From Linyphia triangularis (taxonomy: Eukaryota > Arthropoda > Arachnida > Araneae > Linyphiidae): a stretch of DNA of 64,000 nucleotides. Of the stretch, positions 9,495 to 20,022 are shown piece by piece. The position numbers and the translations under genes are program-made. The DNA lies in contig OZ021725.1 in assembly GCA_963978545.1 (NCBI GenBank), forward strand, positions 11,361,197 through 11,425,196, given 5' to 3'. A model generated the notes under the pieces. It made no database searches. It was not told where the DNA came from and saw nothing but the letters and a program-made list of their open reading frames with translations. How positions within the stretch are numbered: the first letter of the stretch is position 1; each line of letters begins with the position of its first letter.

Positions 9495-9916
9495 TAGGAG
9501 AAAATATCATGCGATGTGCACTTCTTCTTGGCTGAACGTGGAATGATGTTTTTTTTCTTCTGCATACGCTTTTTATGTCTTTTTCCACTACCAATCATAG
9601 TCTTGACTTTGGTGGCGGCTTTATCTGTTAACACATTTCCAGCTTCTTTGAGTCTTCGTTTGGCGGCCATTTTAAAATCTTGACCTTGAGAAACATCATT
9701 CATCAGGTTCACACCGCTGTGAAACATTTGTTTCCCAATAGCTTTAGCACCTGATTTCAGTAGCGGAGCTGCGGCACGAAAAAATGATCTGAATAGACCT
9801 CCTAATCCATATCCTCTCTGATAAGAACTTCCTTGATAATAATTCAAACCTTTTCCCGTCTGCTGCACATAATAATCTTCGAAAGATTTTTGACAACACT
9901 GGTAAGGGACATACAT
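9494..9916 (-). CDS. small Gly-rich basic virion protein (140 aa)
   Basis: It lies between the two capsid genes and is joined to both by TAATG junctions. The N-terminus has paired Cys and many Tyr/Gly (YQGSSYQRGYGLGGLF). A hydrophobic, probably amphipathic helix follows (FRSFFRAAAPLLKSGAKAIG), and the C-terminus is strongly basic (GSGKRHKKRMQKKK). This composition recalls small virion proteins of the adenovirus pVI/pX type described from Polintons and adintoviruses. Likely roles are membrane lysis or DNA condensation inside the capsid; that is inference from composition and position. Confidence 0.7.
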   Translation of the reverse strand: MYVPYQCCQKSFEDYYVQQTGKGLNYYQGSSYQRGYGLGGLFRSFFRAAAPLLKSGAKAIGKQMFHSGVNLMNDVSQGQDFKMAAKRRLKEAGNVLTDKAATKVKTMIGSGKRHKKRMQKKKNIIPRSAKKKCTSHDIFS

Positions 9917-10683
9917 TATGAGAGAGACTTCTGACGAAAGTGTAACTTCACGTATGAGCGCCCACGTTCAAATGGCGTTAAACATCCCGAGTGCGTCCTT
10001 ATAACGATTTCCAAAGTCTCAATAATTTTCCGGTTTACAGGTAAGTAGTGCGGTCTATCATACTGTTCGCTAATCATCTCACCATCTTGTCCTCTCACTC
10101 TAACCACTCGAAGGAGAGGTGCTAAGACATCTCCCACAATTTGGGGTTCCACTATATCCGTATAAATCATCAATACGCGATAATGTGCAGAGGGGTCGGC
10201 TACGAATGGACCCACAACAGTTGTTTCTATACTTGCGTCAAACGAAGTTATTTCCATAGGTTCAAATCCCAGCATTTCAGCAAGTCCTTGATATAATGTG
10301 AGTTTCGCATTATTTTTCACAGTTATCTGAACACGCTTAGTTACCGCATTATAACTTGTGACAATTTTATCATCATGTTCTTTCACATAAATAGCCTTTA
10401 AAATATCAGGAACTGTCTCATAACAACCCGGAGGTAATCTTCTTCCTACCTCTAACTTTCCACTCGTCTCGAATCCAATTAAATTATTTTGATGATTCAC
10501 ATTATACCAAGTATGCGGATATAAAAACTCTACCATTCCAACTTCCCATTCTCCTTTCAGTTCAATTGGTATGGGTAAGCGAGTAATAAAATGGGAAATT
10601 TTATTTTCAGGAAAATAGGACATGGAACTATCCGAAATGAGTGTTATGTAGAAACTCATGATAGCAAATGAGTCTTGCAACAT
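9916..10683 (-). CDS. mCP: minor capsid (penton-like) protein, single jelly-roll type (255 aa)
   Basis: It matches in size and place the Polinton minor capsid protein thought to occupy the five-fold vertices. Recognisable segments are FYITLISDSSMSYFPENK at the N-terminus and LKGEWEVGMVEFLYPHTWYN, followed by several beta-rich stretches. It follows the integrase gene after 13 bp and shares a TAATG stop-start with the next gene. The frame is intact. The first ATG (10683) precedes a second one seven codons in (FAIMSF), which could be the true start; context does not decide. Confidence 0.8.
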   Translation of the reverse strand: MLQDSFAIMSFYITLISDSSMSYFPENKISHFITRLPIPIELKGEWEVGMVEFLYPHTWYNVNHQNNLIGFETSGKLEVGRRLPPGCYETVPDILKAIYVKEHDDKIVTSYNAVTKRVQITVKNNAKLTLYQGLAEMLGFEPMEITSFDASIETTVVGPFVADPSAHYRVLMIYTDIVEPQIVGDVLAPLLRVVRVRGQDGEMISEQYDRPHYLPVNRKIIETLEIVIRTHSGCLTPFERGRSYVKLHFRQKSLS

Positions 10684-10696
10684 GTGCTAGTAGTAT

Positions 10697-11740
10697 TTAT
10701 AGGGCTAGTAAGTTTGAAGTGGGGATCCATTGATTAAACTTGTCGGGGTATCCTCGATATTTCACAAAATATTCCATTTTCTTTTTACGCATGCGTTTTC
10801 TTAAAACTTCTTCAACAGGAAATTCGTCTTTCATTGTTACTTTTTGTAACTCTTGTGTGTAAAACGTTCCTTGTATAGACTCTCCTAATAAATCATTCAC
10901 TCTATACACTGCAGGTTGTCTCTTGACACACTCTGTTATGACAAACAATTCTTCCGTCCAATTCGTTTCATACCCCTTTTCAAAGGTTAATTTCTTCTTT
11001 GAAATGCGAACTACATCATCTACATTAAATACGCATTTGGGTTTAGGTAAATTCTCCATATCTCCATAGAGAGTGAACCAAACATCTTGTTCATTTTCGG
11101 CATTCACTTCCACGGGAGCTCTTTTTATACTTGAATGGTAAGTATGATTATAACTTTTCACTAAATCTTGTAATACGTCAATGTATCTATGCGTATTTTT
11201 AGCAGTAAAGTACTTCCACATTTTAGTTTTAATACTTCTATTCCAACGCTCGACTATGTTTGCTTTCGACAAATTATGTGTCGTGAAAAATCTAATCCCC
11301 TTCTTTTTTAACAAGGTCTGAAATAGATTATTCTTAAATTCCGTTCCCTGATCAGTCTGAAGTGATATCGGAGTTCGTTGATCGAATATTATTTGAAAAG
11401 CCTCAACAATATCTATACCTTTCTTTCGTTTCAGAGGAATTAGCCATCCAAACTTTGATAGCACATCAATACAACTCAAAATAAAGCGATAACCATCATT
11501 AAACTTTTGAAGACTTGACATATCCACCAAATCCGCTTGCCATTGCTGATCAATGTTATAAACAATCACCCGATTCGTAGGAAATTTATGACGAATGGGC
11601 TTGTGTAGAGTGTACGCATCCACCCCCTTTAGCCATTTCTGTATCGTTTTCTTGGGAATCTTTCTTCCTGAGGCACGGTATAATGCATCGATACCACCGA
11701 AACTTGCTACATGACCCGGGTCTTGATACGTCGCATTCAT
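10697..11740 (-). CDS. INT: Polinton integrase with C-terminal chromodomain (347 aa)
   Basis: This is a retroviral-type DDE integrase, expected to catalyse insertion with the 6-bp duplication seen at both ends. Catalytic residues: Asp70 (QWQADLVDM), Asp130 (LQTDQGTEF) and Glu164 (NIVERWNRS), with 33 residues between the last two. Residues ~303-347 form a chromodomain (FPVEEVLRK, then YFVKYRGYPDKFNQWIP), which in related integrases can steer insertion to modified histones. It is the first gene of the minus-strand cluster. The frame is intact. No canonical N-terminal zinc-binding HHCC motif is visible after this ATG, so the start may be further upstream or spliced. Confidence 0.9.
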   Translation of the reverse strand: MNATYQDPGHVASFGGIDALYRASGRKIPKKTIQKWLKGVDAYTLHKPIRHKFPTNRVIVYNIDQQWQADLVDMSSLQKFNDGYRFILSCIDVLSKFGWLIPLKRKKGIDIVEAFQIIFDQRTPISLQTDQGTEFKNNLFQTLLKKKGIRFFTTHNLSKANIVERWNRSIKTKMWKYFTAKNTHRYIDVLQDLVKSYNHTYHSSIKRAPVEVNAENEQDVWFTLYGDMENLPKPKCVFNVDDVVRISKKKLTFEKGYETNWTEELFVITECVKRQPAVYRVNDLLGESIQGTFYTQELQKVTMKDEFPVEEVLRKRMRKKKMEYFVKYRGYPDKFNQWIPTSNLLAL

Positions 11741-12460
11741 TACAGCAAGAAATTTTATTAACTCTTATCTGTATCCTAAGTCTTAACATTTTCACATTGA
11801 AATAGATAAGTTTCCGGTTTCATTGAGACGAAGCGTAAAATCGATAGCGAATCGATCACTACCACTTAAAAAATAAATAAATAATAATGCAACACATTAA
11901 CAAATACACAAGTATGCAGTATTCACAACCTCACTCGATAGAACCATACTTGCAACTAACACATTCAACTATAAACTTTACCTTATAAAGAACAAAACTT
12001 GATAAAATTAATATCCTTAAGATCATACCAATACCTTAAAATTCCTTGAAACTCCGTTTAAATGCAAAATTCCCACTATATCCCCTCTGTGACGTAACAT
12101 AAATATTTTTCAAGCAAGAACGCTATCTTCAATTCCCACCACGTGGTAATTTTTCTGCAAGTTTTAAATTATATTTTATAATTATTCATCAACTATTACT
12201 TAAATCTTTCCATTTCAACAAGTATCAACGTTAAAAACCCACGTGATAATTTTTCTATAAATAAATATTCATTTAATAAATAAGCGCCAATACCTTATCT
12301 GTTTAAATGTTAGATTCCAGCCATATCATAATTATGACGTCATGTGTTAAAAGCCAATGAGTTTATATTTTGCAATCGTTATCAACAACTCAACTCGCAA
12401 ACGCGTTGAAGCGTGTTGAAACATGCCTAGTCTCGCTCCCCACCCGCTCTGATCGGTTAG
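11741..12460. promoter_or_regulatory. central intergenic region, probable late promoter side
   Basis: This is the only long gap between the divergent halves of the element. On the minus strand a TATA-like CTTTATAAGG lies at 11981-11990, about 240 bp before the integrase ATG, a plausible start for the late transcript. AT-rich with several ACGTG words. No open frame of note. Confidence 0.4.
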
Positions 12461-12560
12461 AACCAAGCAGCGCCCTCTACCGTGAAACCTGATTGGTCGG
12501 TGAAGTCACGTGATCACCCCCCATATATATACGCTACCGGTTGCCGTCTCTCCATTTCTA
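12461..12560 (+). promoter_or_regulatory. core promoter of the DNA polymerase gene
   Basis: An inverted CCAAT box (GATTGG, from about 12491), an E-box (TCACGTGA, 12506-12513) and a TATA box (ATATATATA, 12523-12531) are spaced as in a classic metazoan promoter. Transcription would then start around 12552-12560. The same arrangement, diverged, is found in each arm of the palindromic element. Confidence 0.75.
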
Positions 12561-12663
12561 CTTAGATTCCTGAGTGCGAAAGACGTTTATTGTGTTTGCT
12601 TAGTATTTGCTTATCGTATTTGCTGCTACTTTAGCTTTTTGCTGATTTCAACTGAATTATTCG
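12555..12663 (+). other. non-coding first exon of polB
   Basis: It runs from the expected start after the TATA box to a consensus donor, GTAAGT, at 12664. The next acceptor is TTCCAG ending at 13069, ten bases before the first ATG. Confidence 0.6.
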
Positions 12664-13079
12664 GTAAGTGAATTTTTATTATTTGTGAAATGTTAGTATC
12701 TTTTAAGTAATATATGTATTCAAATGTTTTAAGTAACATGTGTATTTAAATGTTAAATTATTTTACCAAGCATTAAAATACTTAGCGCGTGTAAATTTTA
12801 TTTAGTATTGTTAAGTTTTTTTTAAAAAAAATTTAAGTTACTTACTATGCGTGTAAATTTTATTTAGAAGTGTGTTATTGGAATTATTTACCGCTTGTAA
12901 ATTTCATTTAGTTAGTTTAAGTATCACGTGTAAAAAAAAAATAGGCTTAAGTATCTCGTGTAAAAATAGGATTAAGTATCGCACACTAATGTTAGGGTTA
13001 AGTATCGCATGTATTGAAATGTATATCATTTAATATAAGTAGAGAATTAATAATGCTTTCTAATTCCAGCTACTTGAAC

Positions 13080-16000
13080 ATGAATTCTACCATGGATATC
13101 GTTATAGAAATTGATGAAGCTATGGAAGTTGATGACGCTATGCCTAATGCCCAAGTAAGTGTTCTTCTATTAGTATAATGTTAATTTATATATGTTTTTG
13201 TGTTTTGAGTTAAGATTAAGAAGAATGTTTAGTTTAGATAATGTTTTACTTGCTTTTTAAGTAAAGGAATTTGTATATACATGACTTTAAAATTACACAA
13301 GATTCTTTAATTAGATGAATTTATTGACATTTTTATTACTTTTGTACTTGGTAATTTTCAATGTTGTAACTATTTAAAGTTGTCCCAAACTCACGCCAAA
13401 TTTTTTATTACTTTTGTATTTAGTAAGTTTCAACGTTGTAACTATTTAAAGTTGTTCCAAATTCATGCCGAAATTTTTATTACTTTTGTATTTAATAAGT
13501 TTCAATGTTGTAACTGTTTAAAGTCGTCTCGAATTCACGCCAAAATTTTTATTGCTTTTATACTTAGTAATTTTCAATGTTGTAACTATTCAAATTCATG
13601 CCGAAATTTTTATTACTTTTGTATTTAGTAAGTTTCAATGTTGTAGCTGTTTAAAGTCGTCCCAAATTCACGCCAAAATTTTTATTGCTTTTATACTTAG
13701 TAATTTTCAATGTTGTAACTGTTTAAAGTCATCCCAAATTCACGCCAAAATTTTTATTGCTTTTATACTTAGTAATTTTCAATGTTATAACTATTTGAAG
13801 ACGTCCTGAATTCCACGCCCGATTTCTTAAAAGTTTATTTCTTAGTGATAGATAATTTAAAAATATTCATTTTACCCAAAATCCATGCTCGATTTTTCTC
13901 TGACGTAAAACACTTTGAGTAATTTTTCAATATCTTACTTTAGGAGGTTGCTGTTAGATCTGTTGCTGGTCCTACTACCAGAGCTGTGGTGACAATGCCC
14001 TTTGCACTGAATTCTACAATTGTAAGTATTATTATTTATTGTAACTTAAATGGTTAATGTAAAGTAAGTCTCTTTAGACATTAATTCATATTGAAATTTT
14101 TAGGATTTCCCCACTCTTCCCACTCCAAATCTGCCTGTTAATCGCACCGCTAATGTCATTCATGTAAGTTGTCTTACATAGTTAGGTTTCATAAAAATTA
14201 AAATTAAGAATATTTTAATAAAAAATTATCTTTTTTCAACAGACTTGTCCTGATTGCGGGAAGACCTTCAACCATAAGGGACATTTGAATCGTCATCTCA
14301 AAATACATCAGAAAGTACTTGTAAGTATTCAGTTCTAAGCAGATATATGTGAAAAATGTTGAAATAGATTATTAAATTGTTAAAACTCTTTTTTTTTTCT
14401 TTTCAGACTCCTGCTGTTATTCCCCCAAAACCTGTTGTTGCACCTTCCATTGCTGGACCATCCTCCACCTCACTTGTTCAAACTTTCAATGCAGGTCTGC
14501 CTTCTACTGAGTCTCATGTAAGTATTCGTTTAGAAATTAAATTTTTTTTTTTTTTCCAGAAGAAAATTTAGATGTTTTAAGGGAAGGAAGCTGCAGAAGA
14601 ATTTTTTCTTAAATAAGGTTGTTTCAAAGAGGACTTTTAGCATATTAAATAAAATTGACAAGATTCAGGTGTTTTCAGAGAAGGAAGCTGCAGAAGAAGA
14701 AAAGATTTTTTTTAAAATTAAAGTTGATGTATTTTTAAAAATATAGTGTTTTCAGAGAAGATATTTAAAATTATATGTGCTACTAATGTGTTTGAACTCA
14801 AAGAATTTCATGTAACTCATCATAGTTTTATTTTCCCAACAGATATGTCATATCTGCGAGAAGACCTTTGTCCAGAAATGTCATCTCAATAGGCATTTGA
14901 AGAATCACACTGGCAAGAAGGATTTTACCTGCGGGATATGCCAGAAGTCATTCACTCGAAAATCGGATCTGGATCGACACATGGAGAGTCATCAATCTGC
15001 TACCCCTCATGCCTGTCCTGACTGCGGAAAGAGTTTCGGTCGTAAAGATGTCATGATGCAACATCTTCTCACCCACCTTCGAGTTGCTCAAGTAGGAGGA
15101 ATTCAACCTGCACCCTCTGTGCCCAGAAGGAGGAGAGTAGAGGTGAAGACGTCTGATGTCTTTGCCACCCGCCATTTATTCCCGAGTGAAGAGGCAGTTG
15201 GAGACCTGCTTCTCTTCATTAGGGAAAGTCATCTCCAAGTTCAGGATGTGCTGCAGGAGGAGTTGGGAGAGAAGAGGGCCATTAAGTGGTATGTTGTGTC
15301 CAAGATCCGGTTCGTTCGTAAGAGTGATGAGGGAGATGAAGAATTTGCCACACCCTATTTCCGGAGTAAGGTGCAGATGGAGCTGGATGACAGCGTCCTC
15401 CCTGAACACATCGACCAAGCCTTCGCCAAAATCAAGTCCTCCTTCGATGAATTCATCGAGCGGGGATCTGGATGGGTCCTCGATGAAATCATCCATTTGG
15501 AGGTGAAGACTGCTACGTATCAACCTCTAGCCCCTGCTAGCCACTTCAAGTTACCCAACAAGTTAGCAGCGAAGCAAGCAGTTCTCAACATCCAGAATGA
15601 AGACAATAAATGTTTCATCTGGTCTGTCCTGGCTGCCCTCCACCCCATGAGCTATACAGATCATCCATACAGAGTTTCTCACTATCTGGAATTCGAGCAG
15701 GAGCTCAAAATGGGAAATGTAAGCTGTCCCGTCCAACCCTGCAAAGTCCGGATAATTGAAAGCCTGAATAATCTGAGAATAAACATCTACGGCTATGAAG
15801 ATGATGAGATATTACCTCTATACATCTCTAAGAGGGAGGATTCTGAGGTTATCAACCTCCTCTACATTATAGAAGGAGAGAGGAAGCATTACTGTTTAAT
15901 TAAGAGTATGTCCAGGCTTCTCACCAACCTCACTAAGCACAATGGAAAGCGATTCTACTGTTTCTCCTGTCTTCATCGTTTTGCCAAGGAGGAGACTCTC

Positions 16001-18706
16001 AAAGCACATGTCCCGTACTGTAATGAGCACTCACCCCAACGCATCAAGATGCCGACTCCAAAGGACTGTGTGCTGAAATTTAGTCAGTACAAGTTCACCC
16101 AGAAAGTCCCGTATATCATATACGCGGACTTTGAGGCCCTTGTAGAGAAGTTGGATGACACCACCCCCTCCAGCACTATGAAGATAGCTACCCACGTCCC
16201 TTGTGGATATGCATACGTTATAGTAGGTCCAGATAGTAAGCCGACCAAGCCCATCTCTGTCTACAGGGGAGAAGATGCAGTGGACCACTTCATCAGTAGT
16301 ATCATTGCAGAGAAGGACGAGCTGGCGGTGAAGCTGACCACCATTGTCCCGATGAAACTCACTCCCCAAGACCAGCATGCTATTAATGCTGCAACGCACT
16401 GTGGCCTCTGCAAGGGCCGACTAGGAACTGATCGGGTGAACGACCACGATCACTTGACCGGTCAGTTCCGTCAAGTGCTCCACAATGAATGCAACCTTGC
16501 CTTCAGGTTGCTGAAAATGATTCCCTGCGTCTTCCACAACCTGAAGAATTATGATGCGCATTTGATCATGCAGGGGCTAGGGAAAGTGGCTGACCATGAC
16601 ATTGGAGTCATCCCTACAACGATGGAGAAATACATCTCCTTCTCCATCACTAAGAAACTTGACAAGATCCCGGTGACTCTCCAGTTTATTGACAGTCTCC
16701 AGTTTCTGAACGCATCGCTTCAGAAACTTGTCGATAATCTGGAGAGAGACAAGTTTCACATTTTGAAGAGATCTATCGCATCTAACCATGGTACGTAATA
16801 TAGTCAATGTTAATATTATATAAATGTTCTCTTAACAATATCATTTAATTTTTATTTTTTTTCTTAGATCTCTTGCTGAAGAAGGGAGTGTACCCTTATG
16901 AGTATATGGACTCGTTCACTAAATTTCAACAAACATCTCTGCCACCTCAGCAAGCCTTCTATAGCACCCTTACAAACTCCTCCATCACCGATGCAGATTA
17001 TGGTCATGCTCAAGTTGTTTGGGAAGCTTTCGGCATCAAAGACCTTGGCGAATATCACGACCTGTACGTGAAGACGGATGTGCTCCTCCTCGCAGACGTA
17101 TTCGAGAATTTCCGCCGCCTAACTCTGGACTTTTACCAGCTAGACGCCGCTCACATGATGACGTCTCCGGGGTTAGCGTGGCAAGCCGCTCTCAAGATGT
17201 CAGATGTCGGTTTGGATTTATTCACCGACATCGACATGCACCTCTTCATAGAGAAGGGTATTCGGGGAGGAGTCTCCGTCATCACCCATCGTTATAGCCA
17301 GGCAAACCATCCAGGCTGTCCTGAATATAATGCTGCTGAGGAGAAGAAACATATATTGTACCTGGATGCCAATAACCTCTATGGTAAGCATGAATTTACT
17401 TTAAAACTGTCATTTTTTATTTAGCTTCTATGTTAATATTGAATGATTTAATTGGATTTTTCTTTCAGGTTGGGCCATGTCTCAATACTTACCTGTTGGT
17501 GATTTTCAGTGGGTGAACCCTGAAAACATCCCTACTAAAACCATCTTGGACCAAGCAGATGATGCAGATGAGGGCTTCATCCTAGAAGTGGATCTCGACT
17601 ATCCTGCTGAACTCCGCGATCTCCATAATGATTATCCTCTGGCTCCCGAACGCTTCACCATAAAGCCAAATATGCTGTCTCCTACCGCCCTCGAGATTTT
17701 GGAAGAAATGCAGATGAAGCCAGCTTCTTCCAGCGAGAAACTCGTTCCGAATCTTCAGTCAAAGAAGAATTATGTTATACACTATCGTAATCTGAAGCTA
17801 TATCTTTCCTTGGGACTGAAACTAACTAAAGTTCATAGAATTCTAAAATTCTACCAACAACCTTGGCTGAAGGACTACATAGCATTTAATACGGAGCAGA
17901 GAAAACTGGCCAAAACATCGTTTGAAAAAGATTTCTTCAAACTTCTCAACAATGCGGTGTTCGGGAAAACTATGGAAAATCTGAGGAATAGAGTGGATGT
18001 TCAGTTGGTGAACAACCCACATAAAGCCAAGAAACTGGTCGCGTCTCCTGCCTTCCATGCCTTCACTGAGTTTGATAACAGCTTGGCAGCAGTACAAAGA
18101 AAAGTGAAGAGTCTCACACTTAATAGACCCATTTATGCTGGTTTCACCATCTTAGAACTGAGCAAGGTTTTAATGTATGATTTCCACTATAATGTCATCA
18201 TGAAGAAGTATGGAAGTAATGCCCGCCTACTATTCACCGACACAGATTCACTCACTTATGGACTCACCACCCCAGATCTGACTGCTGACTTACATCAGTT
18301 AAAGGGATTTTTTGACTTTTCTGACTATCCACCAGATCATCTCCTACACGATGTGTCTAACAAGAAGAAGATCGGCTACTTTAAGGATGAACTTAACGGA
18401 AAATCTGCTTTGGAGTTTATAGGGCTTCGTTCCAAAATGTATTCCATTTTAAGCGAGTGTGGTGAGAAACAAACGGCCAAGGGAATCGCAAGAGCAGCTC
18501 AAAGACAGCTAAAACATCAGACCTATAGAGACTGTCTTCTCAATCGACAACCTTCGTCTGTGGTTCAGCATCGGATCGGTAGTGAAAAACATCACATTTT
18601 CTCCATCCAGCAAAGAAAGCGAGCGCTCTCGGCATTTGATGACAAGCGATACCTGTTGGAGGATGGTATAACTAGTTATGCCTATGGTCACTACAAAATT
18701 CCTTAA
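13080..18706 (+). CDS. POLB: protein-primed DNA polymerase B with N-terminal C2H2 fingers (spliced, ~1,367 aa)
   Basis: Replicative polymerase of the element. Coding exons by splice sites: 13080-13154, 13944-14021, 14104-14163, 14243-14320, 14407-14517, 14843-16790, 16868-17383 and 17469-18706. The first five introns are phase 0 with GTAAGT donors; the last two are phase 1. Four C2H2 fingers precede the polymerase, one in the 14243 exon and three at the start of the 14843 exon. Exonuclease motifs: YADFEAL (ExoI), HNLKNYDAH (ExoII) and YVKTDVLLLADVF (ExoIII). Polymerase motifs: motif A LDANNLYG, whose last Gly codon is split by an intron; motif B NNAVFGKTMEN; motif C FTDTDSL. All catalytic acidic residues are present and no stop interrupts the exons. 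Divergent from the late cluster. Splicing is inferred from sequence alone. Confidence 0.88.
13310..13810 (+). repeat. 72-bp minisatellite in the first coding intron of polB
   Basis: About seven copies of a unit containing GTAATTTTCAATGTTGTAAC and AAATTCACGCCAAAATTTTT. Unit starts are near 13351, 13423, 13495, 13567, 13628 (a shortened unit of 61), 13700 and 13772. Because 72 is a multiple of three and the unit lacks stops in one frame, a repetitive open frame runs through it. It lies between a good donor and acceptor and is most likely intronic. Confidence 0.85.
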
Positions 18707-19617
18707 ATTTAATTCTTCTAACTTAATTTTTCGCAATTCATTAACTATAGTCATTATTTTTACTAAAATATTACATTAACTTAATTTTTATAAAAACTAA
18801 AATTAGTATATTTTCAGGATTTTGTTAGTGACCATTAAATTTAATTTTGGGAAATATACGTTCCCCCAAGTCTTCTTCAAAAAACTGGACACTCTTAAAT
18901 TTAATTTTTAATGTAACTCTATTCTAGAAATAGTTTGTGTCCAACATTAATCTTTTAGACTAAAACTTTAAAATTGTTAAGAGGTGAAGATATCTTCTTA
19001 AAGGATATCATCGGATGGTTGATTAGTGACCTCAAGTTTCAAAGAAATATACGTTCTTTGGAATAAGATTTTTTTTTTTTGTTAGGTTGGAGTGAGGCGG
19101 TACCAATTCTTCCTAAAAGAGGTATCGGGCTGGAGGTGGGTCCTCACCTTTAATAAATAATTTTTCAAAATTTATTAATTGTAATTCTAAAGTCTTAACT
19201 TATTCAAAATTAGTTAGGGAAGGGAGGTGGGTAGATGAGTTACCATGAAGGCAACGTCCGATAGTCGATATTTTAACAATTGTTTGGTAAAATATTGAAA
19301 TGTCACGTGTAGCTCGGGGTTAGGGTTCTTTTTGACCCTTAGCAAATGGCCTTCACTTTTATTAACTTTTCAAATTTAACATTTTTTTTTTTTGTGTAAC
19401 TTTGTTGCAGGTATTTTAACTTGATTAAAGGATATGTAAGTAACTCGCTAGAAAACCAAACAGTCAATCAGGAGTTAACTTTTGGTCACATGTTTAAAAC
19501 TTATCAGTCACAAGCGAGCATTTAGCTGACCGATCAGAACTCGTTGCCAACACCTGAAAACTAAATTTGGTATATATCCAATGTTATCACCACTTAAAAC
19601 GTAAATCTTAACATAGA
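18707..19617. other. right subterminal non-coding region of the Polinton
   Basis: Sequence between the polB stop and the right TIR, with recurring TTAAATTTAATTTTT blocks near 18710-18960. No gene is seen. An AATAAATAA near 19152 could serve as the poly(A) signal for polB. Confidence 0.5.
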
Positions 19618-20016
19618 ATGACGTCATACCCACTGTGACGTCATTAGTAAAAATACCTATCACTCTAACTTATTCGTTTATAAGCAGCCCTAGAACAACT
19701 CAACTCCGTCTGCTAGATAAACCGAAACTAAAAAAAGTGTTGCCACCACTCAAAACTTTGATATAAAACACATTATGACGTCATTCCCACTGTGACGTCA
19801 TACACAAACAGCTTATAACGAAACCGAAACTAAAACAACAGCAGGAGGGGAACAGCTCAACTCCACTTCCGGTCACGTGACTTCCGGTGACGGCATATCC
19901 TGTGATGTCACTTCCTGTGACGTCATATCCGGTCACGCCCACTTCCGGTGACGTCATCGTCCCTCGTCCCATCCCGCATCCCGCCATGGTTTCGGACTCT
20001 CCTTTTTTTAACTACT
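19618..20016 (-). repeat. right terminal inverted repeat of the Polinton
   Basis: This is the reverse complement of 5059-5450 with few differences, ending TAACTACT at 20016. It includes the same 68-codon open frame on the minus strand (19781-19987). It has only two CRE-pair sub-repeats, against four at the left end. Confidence 0.9.
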
Positions 20017-20022
20017 ATGGCA
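20017..20022. repeat. right target-site duplication of the Polinton (ATGGCA)
   Basis: ATGGCA directly follows TAACTACT and equals the six bases at 5053-5058. Confidence 0.93.

Larger units (their letters stand above)
5059..20016. mobile_element. complete Polinton/Maverick (adintovirus-like) element, 14,958 bp
   Basis: It is bounded by AGTAGTTA...TAACTACT ends, ~395-bp terminal inverted repeats and the 6-bp duplication ATGGCA. It carries the full Polinton set: retrovirus-type integrase with chromodomain, protein-primed family B DNA polymerase, adenain-like cysteine protease, FtsK/HerA-type packaging ATPase, double-jelly-roll major capsid protein and penton-like minor capsid protein. Capsid and replication genes diverge from a central promoter region (11741-12560). 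The only clear lesion found is a one-base frame break in the ATPase at 7315-7321. Size and gene content match intact family members, so integration is relatively recent. It sits inside the RNase H domain of a minus-strand Ty3/gypsy element. Confidence 0.95.

Noticed and set aside
13380..13809. Two overlapping ~85-codon frames with repeated FQCCNCLKSSQIHAK-like peptide
   Set aside because: They lie inside a polB intron with clear donor and acceptor and follow from a 72-bp minisatellite.
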